From Ulva prolifera (taxonomy: Eukaryota; Chlorophyta; Ulvophyceae; Ulvales; Ulvaceae), in assembly GCA_023078555.1 (NCBI GenBank), contig CM041198.1:7425836-7489835 (forward strand): a stretch of 64,000 nt of DNA, in the 5' to 3' direction. Below, piece by piece: positions 33,848 through 44,781 of the stretch. A program made the translations under genes and the position numbers. The notes below the pieces were generated by a model. The model had not been told where the DNA came from. It saw only the letters and a list, made by a program, of their open reading frames with translations, and did not search any database. Position 1 is the stretch's first letter, and each line of letters begins with the position of its first letter.

Positions 33848-35540
33848 TCACATGGTTGCAGTGCCCTCGCCCGGCGGGATGTCGCCCTCCATGACCTCGC
33901 AGCATGTCGGTGCGTCCGGCGGCCCGCACCACACGTGCACAACGCTAATGTGCTCACAGCGGCTGAAGCAGCAGTAGTAGTCGATCGGGCAGCAGTCGTC
34001 CTCCGGATCCGGTGGAGGGGGGGTCTCGTCCGGGCAGCCGCAGCTGTCGCTCTCGCACGGCGCGAAGAAGTTTGTGCCTGGGGGGAAGCAGGAGCCGTCG
34101 CAGCAGACGCGGTCCTTCGCCGCGCAGCACTTCTCATCATCGTCCTCTTCCTCCTCCTCTTCATCAGGGCAGCCGCAGCTTTCGCTCAGGCAGAGCTGCC
34201 GCAGCTGCGTGCCGGGGGGGAAGCAGCGGCCATTGCAGCAGACACGGTCCTCCTCCGCGCAGCAGGCTGGCGGCTCATCGGGGCAGCCGCAGCTGTTGCT
34301 CTTGCACGGGACGAGGAAGTTTGTGTACGGCGGGAAGCAGGAGCCGTCGCAGCAGACGCGGTCGGGGTTGTCGCAGCAGGGCTGGGTGACCTCGAGGGCG
34401 GCACCTGCATGCATGTCCCAGTACAGCATGGTTGAGTACATGCATGAGGGTGTATGCTTGTTGACTGCTGTACTGCGACCACCGGCTACTTGGCTTCATG
34501 ATCGTGGCTTGCAAGATCTCGTGAATGTAGATCTGTCCCTCGAGGGTGTCAGGTTTGTTTGAGCCCTATAGCTAGAGGCGGATGTGCGGTGGGGGGCATC
34601 GATATATCATGCGTGTGACAGTGATCATGCGTGCGACAGTGGATGCACATGTGCTTGTGCGGTGCTGGTGCTTGTGCGGCTCCCGCGGCGGCCCGTTGCG
34701 CAGCTAGCCCGACGTACACCATGGCATTGGTGGGAGGTTGAACGCTTCTGTGGGGACTGCGGCATGGTTGGCAGCCCGGCCAGCTGAGAGTTGCAGGCAC
34801 TCCGTCATTGCATTAACAGGCAGTCAGTGCTGTGTACTGCTTCTGTTCAGCTTTAACCGGCTGCAACATGCAGTGCTGTGTGCACGGACTGTGTTACAAG
34901 GATGAAGGTGGCAAGGCGGGCAGCACCGCGAAAGAAGCAAGCAGACCAAGCACACACCCAGAAACCCACGCACGCCACACCCACGGACTGTGTGGGTGCT
35001 GTTCAGGTGCCAGATGGCTTGGAACATCATGATGTGCATGTGCATGGGGCACTGACAAGTCTGCATCCTGTACGTAGCACATCGTCAATGATGCATGCTG
35101 CTGGTGAGATCGTGCTCAGATCACCTCCTTGCAGCATATCTATCTGCACATGAGTCACTGTGCACTACACGGGCCAGCTGCGCAATTGGTGCCAACTATA
35201 CGCAGCCACCAGTCTCAAGGACTTCCTAGGCCTCATCGCTTGCACTCATAGCACTCATACTGCACTCATGCAGTAAGAAGGCCCAACGTAAATGATCAGA
35301 CGCTGCAAGAACTCTCGCCGTACGACAGAACACGGATGCCACGTTCTACTCATTGGGACGAAGTGCTGTGCACATCGCAACACCAGATCTGAGGCTGGAC
35401 AGCACTAGTGCGTGTGCACTGATGCCACAATTCGCGGTCTCGCATTGCAACTCATTGATCAGCCACGCACTCGTCCTTGCTCCGCCAAGACACGCCGACG
35501 CGGCAAAAAGGGCCGCAAATATCAGAGCCTTGGTCATCAT
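33848..35540 (-). CDS. secreted double-Cys-rich protein 3 with three internal repeats
   Basis: Exon 1 (35540-35471) encodes a signal peptide, MMTKALIFAALFAASACLGG, and ends in phase 1. Exon 2 (34404-33848) begins after CATGCAG and joins as TSAALEVTQPCC. About 207 residues. Exon 2 has three repeats of about 37 residues with the plan CC-x5-7-RVCCDGSCFPP then SCGCPDE: CDNPDRVCCDGSC, CAEEDRVCCNGRC and CAAKDRVCCDGSC, with an acidic EEEEEEDDDE spacer before the third. A distinct Cys end follows (DDCCPIDYYCCFSRC). Same architecture as proteins 1 and 2 (signal exon, phase-1 intron, one Cys exon), but sequence is related only by the CC pattern and Pro/Asp linkers. The 1066-bp intron carries a LINE-tail insertion. 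Confidence 0.78.
34883..34993 (-). mobile_element. LINE-tail insertion with 12-bp target duplication
   Basis: CACGGACTGTGT occurs at 34883-34894 and 34982-34993. The 87 bp between them reads on the - strand ...CTTTCGCGGTGCTGCCCGCC..ATCCTTGTA, the shared retroelement 3' tail. A 5'-truncated insertion within the intron of cysteine-rich gene 3. Confidence 0.7.
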
Positions 35541-36703
35541 GTCGCGTGATGCTCTGTGTCAGCTTTCAGTGGCGTAGCGGGCCGTTGACCGGTACCAACG
35601 CGTGCGGTCAGAAGAACTGCCGTAAGTGACACCAGTCCCTCGCTTGAACCTTTCCTGAGAAACAAATTTCGACCTATCTTCGACAGGCAGTGCTTGCATC
35701 GGCCAAAGTGACACGGTGAGTGCGGAGAGATGAACAAGGTATATGAACGTGCAGCCTCTGCAGCTGATGCGATTGCATCCCCTTGCAGAAAGAGCGACTG
35801 GAAGCGATGTACCAGCATCGATGACGTTGCTCGGCATCCCGATAGCTCGATTGACGAATGGACCTGCACGCGGTGCGCAGTCGCGACGGCGTAGGCCGGC
35901 ACGTCGAACCTGTGTGCACATGTGTCACTGCAGTGACCATGTTACAGCAGAAAACGAATCCGGTTTACGGGATCAGGCGAACCACGTGAAAAAGCTCTCA
36001 ATTGATCTATCGACGTATACACGCGCGACGTGCCCGCCGACGGGAGCCGACGTGTTATGGTAACGTAACACGTGGCGATGGTTATGCATGCTCAAGAGGC
36101 AAGCTCAGGCGAGTGTGCCTGCAGGGGCGATGGTGATGCAAGCTACCAGCGGCGTCTCTTAAGGACCGGGAGATTTCTAAGCCGCGCAGCGAGCGCCTGT
36201 GACCACGCTGCGAATATCTGTGGTACTCGCGATCGGGTGTATACTGCCGTCAGTCACTCCATGCATCATGTCCAACTTGTTTGTTTACGCAGCCACGCGA
36301 AGAGGCAGCCCGGCGGCAACAGATTGTCGTGAGCGGTCATAGCTCACCGTCTGGCTGCACATTCAACTTGTTGCATGTACGCTACCAATGTGCAGTCCTC
36401 ATGAGGACAGGCCTTGATGATCAGGACGGGCGTTGCAGGAGCTCCCTCGGGGAGGGAGCAGGCATCCCTCTCCACCTGCTCAGTCTTCTCTGACACTCAT
36501 GGCCACACGGCTCCAGCGGTAAACGGTAACCTGGGATCATGGGGCGATTGCAGCGAACACCCACCCACCCGAGGCCCTCACAGTCTCAACGGCATGCCTC
36601 AGCCCCCGCAGGAAGCGGGAATTCGCTGTTTGTTTAAACAAACAGGCCTCTGGCCACAACCGGTGGTGCGCCATCAGCGCTGCATGAGCTGGGCCTACGC
36701 TTG

Positions 36704-36817
36704 CACACAAGGCTTGTGTCACAAGCCTGTGTGTTTGCTTTGTTTGTTTGCTTCTTTCCCGGTGCTGCCCGCCTTGCTGCCTTTGTCCTTGTAACACACA
36801 AGGCTTGTGTCACAAGC
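36704..36817 (+). mobile_element. 68-bp LINE-tail insertion with 23-bp target duplication
   Basis: A perfect 23-bp direct repeat (36704-36726 and 36795-36817, beginning CACACAAGGCTTG) flanks 68 bp ending TTGCTGCCTTTGTCCTTGTAA. Perfect long duplication and a constant 3' end are the marks of target-primed retrotransposition with severe 5' truncation. Confidence 0.8.
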
Positions 36818-37231
36818 ACCGTCCACTGCGGGAGGGCGGCGGCCAGGTCCCGGGCCAGCCCCCAAGCAGCCCCGGTCCTCTTTTATAGAACTCTATAGAG
36901 GTATGACTGATAGCACGTGCAACTCGGTGGACAGCTGGCTTGAATCCGCCGAGACGGCCAGCCAGGCACCAGGCGGCAGACGTGTATGCATGCGGATGGA
37001 GGCAGCTGCAGTGCCGCATGTAGTTGATCCAGTGGGTGCTGGAACGTTGACACCTCGTTCAGGCATCATGCAATCATTCACATGATTGGGAATGGGAGCT
37101 AGCATGCTTCTCGAATTCAGCGAGCCATTTGTGCACATGTCGACATGCACAAGGGCATGCAGCCTGCAGGTTGGGAAGACGCCGCTGCAATACCATGTCC
37201 CCACCAGCCAGCCAGGCCACACACATACACA

Positions 37232-37293
37232 TACATACATCATGCGAATGCTCGCTGCCCGGCCTCTGTCCTTTGTAACTACATACATCATGC
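37232..37293 (+). mobile_element. 34-bp LINE-tail insertion with 14-bp target duplication
   Basis: TACATACATCATGC occurs at 37232-37245 and 37280-37293. The 34 bp between end GGCCTCTGTCCTTTGTAAC, identical in style to the 3' end of the LINE copies at 47.6-48.6 kb and 58.6 kb. Only the last bases of the element were inserted. Confidence 0.78.
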
Positions 37294-37740
37294 ATACATA
37301 CACATGCACAGTGGTTACTTCCAGAGGTAGCTCTGCTTTCAATGAAGTCAACGTCCACATGTACATGAAATGGCTCGCGGCAGTATCATCGCCTGCTGAG
37401 ATGGAAGTGTGCAACTGTGGGTGTGGGTGTGCGGCTCCTCGGTTTTTGTGACCTGTGACCTGTGACCTGTTACCTGAGGTCCACAGGCCTGCCTCGATGG
37501 CTTTGTCCTTATGACACGTGCCTACATCATGCTGAGCAGTCACACAGAATCCGGTACACTGCCCACAGCACACTGAATTCAACAGTTCAGGTCGATGCTT
37601 CTCAAAGCCTTGGGCAGGACAGTGGCATGGCCGCTTTTTTTCTCAGGCCGCCTTTTTTCTTTTCTTCAAGGCGACCTTTTACCCTCTAAGAGGGTAATCC
37701 TATCTTATACCACTGGCACCTTGAACGTCATGACTTTACA

Positions 37741-37780
37741 AGGATCCAGGGGAATAGCGGCCATGTCACTGGATTGCAAC
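37741..37780 (+). repeat. tRNA-Gly-like 5' half (diverged)
   Basis: GATCCAGGGGAATAGCGG then CATGTCACTGGATTGC aligns with the copies at 24682 and 38309; the anticodon-like part reads TTGCAAC, so GCC is lost. Confidence 0.45.
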
Positions 37781-38249
37781 AGGCTGTGCGTTGGCCAGTG
37801 CATGGGGCCACCTCCTCGATGAGTTTGCTGTGCACCGACTTCTGTCCTGGGGTGCGAGAGACCACAGCACTTCAGTGCGCAAAACCACAGAACATGCGAA
37901 CCACGCAGACCTCTACAAACAGTTTGTGTGCTCCAGCCGAGGGCATCTCGAGTCGGTGGACTGGAACATGCGCTCCCACGCAGGTGAAGCAGCAGTACCC
38001 CACCAGGGTTGTTGAGTCACTGGAATATGCCACACAGATCCTCGTGTAGAGATGGTACATTCTGCAATCGTGCCGTGCCACGCAGCCCAAACAATCCGCC
38101 GCCCTTTGCGGCCATGCATACATGTTTATATTAAGCCAATGTTGATCAGTTCACAGATGAGATCGAGTTCAAGTACGCGGATGCCATCACCACGCCAGCA
38201 GTCGAGATTCAGTGCCAGTCTTCGCTCTGATGTCACTGCAGTCTTGTGT

Positions 38250-38347
38250 GTGGCAATCTGGTGATATGACCGCTATACCACTGGACCCTTGCTCGTCGCG
38301 AAGACCGTGGTTCCAGTGGGTTAGCGTTCATATCACCGGATTGCCAC
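38250..38347. repeat. head-to-head pair of tRNA-Gly(GCC)-like halves forming a hairpin
   Basis: Arm 38250-38288 (- strand copy) and arm 38309-38347 (+ strand copy) are complementary at about 34 of 39 positions with a 20-nt spacer. Each arm reads GGTTCCAGTGG..TAGCG then CACCGGATTGCCAC, as in a tRNA-Gly 5' half with its A-box region and GCC loop. Confidence 0.65.
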
Positions 38348-39051
38348 CTCTTGCTGAAGCCCGCGCTGCTCTGACTGGGACTGCCCTTGCTTGTACCATA
38401 GCTGCAATGCAGCCGGGCATGCACAGTGAAAAGAGGTGTCCATTCAGAAGTGCGTGGTGGGCACGTCAACTGCTGAACAGCTACACGGCGTACTGGCAGC
38501 TACAGCTGACACAGTAGATTGTTACATGTTCCATAGCATTGGTCGGAAATCGGCGGTGGGGTCAGAACGTGCCATTACATCGGCGACATTCACAACAAAT
38601 CGTACCACAACAGATTTGAATGCCCATCTATGCAGCATTCACGGCTCAGATATTCAATCCACCCGTTTTATCGCGCCCAGCTTTGGAGATTGCAAGAACG
38701 AGCACCGCCATAAGTAGCTAGTGTGGGTAGCTGGACACCTCGCCAAAATACTGCTCAGTTCTGGTCCGAGCACCCCAGCTGGGGTTTTGATGCTATCTCG
38801 AAGGCTGCACAGGGGTCAGCGTGTGCAGCCGAACGACACATTGAATACTCAGGATGAGCTGCATGCAGAGTATTCAATCTGGGCTCCGACAGATAATACT
38901 GAGCTGCTTTCGGTGCCGGTGCTGGGGCCATGCTCTGATGATAGACGACCGCGTGGTCCACACATTGCATCGTCATTGTCAATGTTCGTTCCAGTCAGCA
39001 CGCCGTGCTGAATCAGCCGAGCATGCTAGACTCGGGCCTGTAACGGTCCGG

Positions 39052-39466
39052 CTACTTGTCCTGCTTGACTTTGATATCATCCGGCGTAGCCAAATTGAGG
39101 ACCTTGTCATCAGGCAAATTTGACACCTCTGCACAGGCAGAAGTGCATCGGATAATTCATGATGATATGTGTGTGCCGATCTATCGAGCCACAACAATCA
39201 TGCAAGCGTAGAGGGTGCATACTATAAGCGCCACTGTCAGTCAGCTTGGCTTGGACTACAGCTTCATTCAGGAACGCGGCTGCTTCCTTCCCTGCTTCAA
39301 CAAGTTGGGGAACCTCAGATTCAGCTGCGTTCGATCGCATCATGAACTGAGACCTGATCTCGACGAAAGCAGCGCCTAACGCAGGATGATCTCCTTGGAA
39401 TTCTGTACACGTTGTCTCTTTGCACGCTTTGATGAGATTCCGTAGTAATACACGCATGCTTATCAT
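39052..39466 (-). CDS. LYR-motif protein, MZM1/LYRM7-like
   Basis: Two exons, 39466-39223 and 39128-39052, with phase-1 junction, 106 residues. The body fits small LYR-family proteins: MRVLLRNLIKACKE at the LYR position (Tyr replaced, Leu-Leu-Arg kept), FQGDHPALGAAFVEIRSQF, then VEAGKEAAAFLNEAVVQAKL as in MZM1/LYRM7, which stabilises the Rieske iron-sulfur protein before it joins mitochondrial complex III. Exon 2 adds VSNLPDDKVLNLATPDD and a basic end. The start is the first Met after the upstream open frame (another Met lies three codons later). Family placement rests on remembered pattern only; other LYR assembly factors remain possible. Confidence 0.65.
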
Positions 39467-40321
39467 ATTGTATATCGGATATGTCGGGGAGCCGTACTGG
39501 ACTTTGCTGTCCGGATGAGGTGCCGGTACAGGCTGAACACCTCTGGGGCTGTCATGACCCCGGAGCCCGCTTTCAGATGAACACGTCGGTCTCCGACAGT
39601 TAACACTACTCAGTATTGTAATCTCGAAAATGCGTGTGGGAATGTCACGATAGATGAGGATGATCACTGCTTGATCACACGTTCGAAGCTGCAGGTACGG
39701 CCACAAGTGTCAAGGCACGCAGAGCAGGACGCAGTCCAGCGCATTCGGATTGCACTGAAAACCAGATGCACTTCTAGACAAAGCAAATCAGTCAAGTGCA
39801 GCACAGCAGCCAACTCGAGTGTGCCTTCTGAATTGGTGTCTACAAGAACAGCGTCACTGCCTGCAAGGCTAGCGCACGCAGCAGCGCCAAGTGGCTTGCA
39901 CGGCACACAATACTTGCCAACCACAACTCACATATCTTCAATTGCCCGAACGCAGTGCATGCATCATCACACTTCCAGACAGGGTATATTGCAAACCCAG
40001 TCACGCTGTATAAGCCTCCGCTGCTACATCATCCCATAGGTTCAACATCTCGTCTCACCAAATTAAAAAATAACAATCTTGCCTCATCTCGCGTGCAGTC
40101 AAGGTCCGCAGGAGGCGCGCTCACTCTAGGAAATCAGCTTAAACTCATCATGCACGATCAAACCTCATAGATCTGCTGGACGTAAATCCAGCATTCGGAA
40201 AAGATGCCGCAGAACAAACTATAAACACATACTATGCAGCGCCTTTGCAAGCCTGTTCTTCTGCCCAGTTCCTACCTATCACTCATCTTGCACATGCCAT
40301 CCCTCCGGGCATCTCATGCTG
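39467..40321. other. intergenic, no gene recognised
   Basis: Frames here are short. A - strand frame (39664-39924) shows KYCVPC, reminiscent of pterin dehydratases, but nothing after it fits. Confidence 0.35.
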
Positions 40322-43300
40322 TCAGCTCAGGAAATCTACGATCTCGTCCAGCTCTCGTTTCTTGGCCTGCTGTGCGGCCCACCGTGCCTCAAGCACCTTC
40401 GAGTCAGTCGTCAGGGCGTGGTGCTCGATTCCAAGCCCACATGTGTGGCACCCCTTCCCAAATGGAGGCTCTCGCAGGTATGCCTCCACGCACCTGAAGT
40501 GGTAGAAATGTCCGCAATACACCTTGATAACCTGCACACAAGCGAGCCAGTCCACACATACTTCACTCTACACCGCAGCACATGAACCTGAAGGTGTACA
40601 AATGCGGGCAGGTGAGCAGTTGCAGCACATCGTGAGGTCCACAATAGAACGCCCTGTCCTCCCAGATCAGCTCCAGAGGCGGAGCAGCCAACAGGTACAT
40701 CCGTCACACATAACAACGAATCTGCTCAGTGTGCAGCTTTTCATGGGTTTCCACCAGCGATAAGCGACCAGACACAGCTCTCATGCACGAAACAGCAGCG
40801 GCTTCGTTGTTGGCAGGCTGTGCTGGTCACCAGCAACCTGCCCTCCACGGCCACGAACCACCACAGCCACGAAACCCCACGCAATTGCCAACACCCGCTG
40901 CGTGCTGCAGAGCGGCGGGGCGAGCCGCCTAGCACACCTCGCTGCAATTCCACGAGACGTGCTTCCGCTGCGACCTGGGGGACATCTAAAATGCCGCACA
41001 ACAGACTGTGAGACGGAGCGACATGGACGCCGCACAACAGGCTGTGAGAGTAGCCGACATGCAGCTGCGTGCTTGTCTGGACAGGCTTTTACGCTCCGGC
41101 CGCTGCAGCCGCGCCAGGTGGATCGTTGCCAAGGGGGTGGCAGCAGGGAGCGTGTGAAACATTGTCGTAAACACGCTGCAGTCCCCCCCGCGCTGGTCGC
41201 GAACCGCAACGTATGCGAATGATTGAAGGGCAAGGCAGTGCAGCCGGTGGGGCAGTGGACAGCCCACGCTGCTGCCGCAGAGTGCATACCTCCATGGACT
41301 TGGGCACCTTGGGCAGCTTGCGGGGGTCGCCCGGGAGCAGGCGCTTCGTGCACACGGCGCAGTGGCCGGCCGCGAGCGGCAGCACGGCCGCCTCCGCAAG
41401 GTGCCGCACCACCGGGTAGAGGCTCGGCCGCGCGACAAACTCCGCGGCGTCGCGCGCGCGCCGCTGCCGCGCCGCCTCCGCACGCTCCTTCGCGGCCTGC
41501 GCCAGCGCCTGCACCCGCACGGCCGCGGTGAGCATGCATGCGAGTAGGCAGGGGGCGAGCGCCACAAGCGCGCCCGGGCTGCTCCACTGATGTTTCAGCA
41601 GCTGGTTCATTAGATTGATGTTTCGGAGCTGCAGGCTCACAGTATAAAAAACAAACCGGTGGCACGTGGCCCCGGACATCTGGAGGTGTCAATGTCCACT
41701 TCAGGACACGACAGCGTAGCCCCAGATTTGCTTCAGTTCACTGTACAACCAGAGCCAGGGTGTGCAGCGTGTGTTTGGTGTGTGATCAGGCATAAAGACC
41801 GAGCACAGGCTGGCCTCGGCCCCCCAGAGGCGCAAAGCCACAGCACCGCTTCAGCGCCGAACAGAGCACACAATGAGCGGGTGCACAGCGTGAAGGCGAC
41901 TCGCGCGCGTGCATCTGCGCAAACGCGGCCGCCACGCCGCCACAGTGCAGTGCCCCCTCACACCCAGCACGGGCACACCAGCACGCCGGACAGAAACCCC
42001 CCATAAGAAACGGCGAACCTGTCCCTTGTTGAACGACGTGACGGTCTGCTTGCCCTCGCGCGCGAGCTGCTCGGTGCGGCTCGTCGCTGCCGCCCCGGCG
42101 CCCTGCCGCGCCCCTGCAGCCAGCACATCCGTCTGCGGCGCCTTGAACTCCGCGAGCCGCGCCGCCATGTCCACCGCGTCCGTGACCTTCCCCCGCAACA
42201 GTTGCGGCGGGAGGTTGCTGTCGGTCACGTCGAGTGCCAGAGGCTCGGCGGGATACCCATGCGGCACGACGGCACGTACATGCATGTAGTACTCCCCGGC
42301 ACGCAGCGTGATTGCGACCTCCCCGCACGCCTGCTTTGCATGCTTCACAGTGAACTCGACTGCGTCCGCGTCCGCGGTGGGGGGGGGGCTTGTGGCGGTG
42401 GAGGCCGGGGCGGCGTCAGGACTGGCGGTGCTGACCGCTGAGAAGTATTCGCGGAGGCGGGTGAGGTCGTCGAAGGCGGGTGCGAGGCGGTTCGCGGTGA
42501 CGAACTTCGAGAGGAGGTCTGTCGCGTAGGCGGCCTGGGGGCTGCCGCGGTGCGCTGCAGCGGCGGCCGTGGCAGAGGCAGCGAGCTTGTCGAGGAGGCC
42601 TGGGGAGAGGGACGGGGACTGGAGGTGCACTGCGAGTGGGGCTGAAGGGTAGTCTTCTGGGAACTGCAGCTTTGCTGTGAGTCTTCGGTATGGGGTCTCT
42701 TGTAGCTCAACCTGCAGACAGGACATGGCTGCAGGTCACAGGTGCGCGCGAGTGCCAGGCAGGGCAGCAGGGGCGGCCCGTCACTGGACTCAGTGCATGC
42801 TCAAGTCGTGGGCAGTGGGCACTGCGTGTTTCTGTATCCGGTGAGGCTGGCAGGCTTGGTGGTAGACCTGTGCCATGTGGGGCAAACGCCTCGATGGAAG
42901 GTACCGCCGGTCAGCTGTGGATACGAGGCAGGCCAATGGCAGCAGTGGGCGTGATTTCCGATCATAGCGTTATTCTGGTCGTCCGTAACCCGTGGGATCG
43001 CCTGCTGGACGCGATCGGTGCCATGCAGCATGCAGTGAATGGACGACTGAGCACCTGTGCCGTGCGTGCCACCACCCATACGCGGCTTTGAGTGGGCAAG
43101 GTCTGCTTCAAGTCCTCTACTTCGGCTAAGATGAGCTCGGGCGTGTCGTGCGCGGTTTCTGCCCTGTGGGACCGCGGGTCCGTGTCTGGGAAAACGTCAT
43201 CATCCTGAAAGCGGCAAATCTGGATTGGCACAAGCTTTCAATCCTTCCGTGCGCATATCATGCACCCACATCAGGCGAAATTGAGCTGTGCACGACTGAT

Positions 43301-43633
43301 TGTCGCACAGGAGGAAAAAGCAAACGCTGACTGTGCACGCTCCAGTGCATCGCATCATAGCGCATATCGCTAACAGTGTCCTAATATCCAGCGACTCTGT
43401 TGAATATGCCTGTTTTTTGCTGTGCCATGCAAGACAGTGCACATCCGCTTGCGCGCCAGCCTTCCCTGGCGTTTCGGAATTACCTTCTCTGCTACCTTCA
43501 GCTGAGCAATCCTACGGATGTCCTCGGCCTCGCGATTCTGAACGTACTGATCATGCCTTTCCTTCAGTCGTGCTTCCCTGGCTTTGAGGCCCCCGTAAGC
43601 ATCCTCGTGAAATTGTTTTTCGACTTCTTGCAT
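40322..43633 (-). CDS. RWD- and RING-domain E3 ubiquitin-ligase-like protein
   Basis: Five exons, all phase 0: 43633-43484, 43204-43082, 42711-42019, 41508-41290 and 40531-40322; 464 residues. Residues 1-50 are a charged coiled coil (KAREARLKERHDQY). An RWD domain follows, from ELILAEVEDLKQ through LQFPEDYPSAPLAVHL and a Thr/Pro/Ala linker; a second RWD-like unit may follow (MHVRAVVPHGYPAEPL). A helix (AQAAKERAEAARQRRARD) leads to a C-terminal RING split by an intron: CAVCTKRLLPGDP, then VYCGHFYHFRC and CHTCG, supplying all Zn ligands. It ends WAAQQAKKRELDEIVDFL. RWD-RING proteins recruit E2 enzymes and transfer ubiquitin. The start is firm: an in-frame TGA precedes ATG 43633. A copy of the fourth exon lies at 46.5 kb. 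Confidence 0.82.
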
Positions 43634-44079
43634 GTCTCAGATCCAGAAGGACACCGCTGAATTACCTGCGCGTGCACTAGAAATATGCATCTGACTGCGA
43701 GCTCTCCGCATCACCATCTGAGAGGAACACTTATCTCGTTCGATGATATGCACCTAGCGCTCGCATGCCCATCAATGGTTGCTCATGGCAGCCGGCTAGC
43801 ATGGGATTGTCACCGATGCGCCTGTGGACACACGCTGGCCATCCTGCAAAGGCCAAGCTTGGGAGCGCTCACGGCCTGAATAGCGTTGGTACACTTCTTG
43901 GAGGCCCTGCAGGTCTCTCCGACGCAGATATGTAGACCGAACGAATATAAGTATATTTATTCACGTGTTATTGTATCATGTAAGTCATCATCCTCCAGCA
44001 CCACTCGCTTTCGTGATTCGTATGCCGGCACATTGTCGACCTCTGAAGCACCTCGAGCCTGACCGTCCAGCGAGCAGCG
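43634..44079. promoter_or_regulatory. shared upstream region of RWD-RING and fibrillin genes
   Basis: 446 bp separates two divergent start codons. An AT-rich TATAAGTATATTTATT lies near 43945-43962, about 120 bp before the fibrillin ATG, and is a TATA-like candidate for it. No coding sequence is recognised. Confidence 0.4.
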
Positions 44080-44781
44080 ATGTTAACCCAGTGTTATGTG
44101 TGCTACGCTTCGTCTTGTCTGAGTCTTCCATCTTTGCGAGCGTCTCACGGGCGTAACCACGCTGCACACTCCAGAGGAAGAGTGCTAGCGCACGCTGCCC
44201 AAGTGGACGCCAGCTTGGAGGCCAGCCGGGAACGTGTCATTCGTCAGCTGGATGGTCTCAATCGTGGAATATTCGGGGTTCAGTCTGCAAAGCAGAAGGA
44301 GATCCACGAGTCCATAGCTGCACTGGAGGCTCAGAATCCTACGCCATGCCCAACGGAGGACATGCAGAGCCTTGATGGTTCATGGAGGCTGATTTACTCC
44401 ACCATCAGAATTCTTGGGACAAAGCGATCAAAGCTCGGCCTGAGAGAGTTTGTCCAGGTGGGGGATCTCTTCCAGGACATCGACGTCGCCAACAATACAG
44501 CGGTCAATCGTGTCGATTTCAGCGTCACCGGCTTTTCCGCTTTGAAAGGCTGTTTGACGATCACGGCAGGCTACAATGTTGTGAGCGAGTCGCGTGTAGA
44601 CGTCGCGTTCCAGCGTGCCGAACTCGAGCCAGACCAGCTGGAGCAACTGTTCCGGAAGAATTACGACCTCTTGCTTGCGATTTTCAATCCAGAAGGCTGG
44701 CTAGACATCACTTATTTTGATGGGGACTTTAGGATAGGTCGTGATGATAAGGATAACATTTTCGTTCTTGAGAGATGTTGA
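44080..44781 (+). CDS. PAP/fibrillin family plastid protein
   Basis: One exon of 233 residues. Residues 1-40 are rich in Ser, Ala, Arg and His with almost no acids and end RVLAHAAQ, like a chloroplast transit peptide and cleavage site. The PAP domain follows: VIRQLDGLNRGIFG, LDGSWRLIYSTIRILGTKRS, VNRVDFSVTGFS, and the C-terminal motif WLDITYFDGDFRIGRDDKDN, closing with IFVLER, typical of plant fibrillins. Fibrillins bind lipids in plastoglobules and thylakoids and affect plastoquinone and stress responses. Subgroup not assigned. The absence of an ER signal peptide before the transit-like region favours a primary plastid. Confidence 0.85.
   Translation: MLTQCYVCYASSCLSLPSLRASHGRNHAAHSRGRVLAHAAQVDASLEASRERVIRQLDGLNRGIFGVQSAKQKEIHESIAALEAQNPTPCPTEDMQSLDGSWRLIYSTIRILGTKRSKLGLREFVQVGDLFQDIDVANNTAVNRVDFSVTGFSALKGCLTITAGYNVVSESRVDVAFQRAELEPDQLEQLFRKNYDLLLAIFNPEGWLDITYFDGDFRIGRDDKDNIFVLERC

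Larger units (their letters stand above)
35541..39051. other. repeat-rich intergenic region, no gene recognised
   Basis: Contains two small retro-insertions with target duplications (36704-36817, 37232-37293), a short GTGACCT tandem near 37447-37475, a further tail-like fragment near 37485-37520, and three tRNA-Gly-like 5' halves (37741-37780, 38250-38288, 38309-38347). Confidence 0.4.

Noticed and set aside
39664-39924. KYCVPC motif suggesting pterin-4a-carbinolamine dehydratase
   Set aside because: Sequence after the motif does not follow that family, and no exon chain could be built.
40920-40985. LIM-like LQFHETCFRC on the + strand
   Set aside because: Lies in an intron of the RWD-RING gene on the opposite strand, a single short match with no further zinc ligands.
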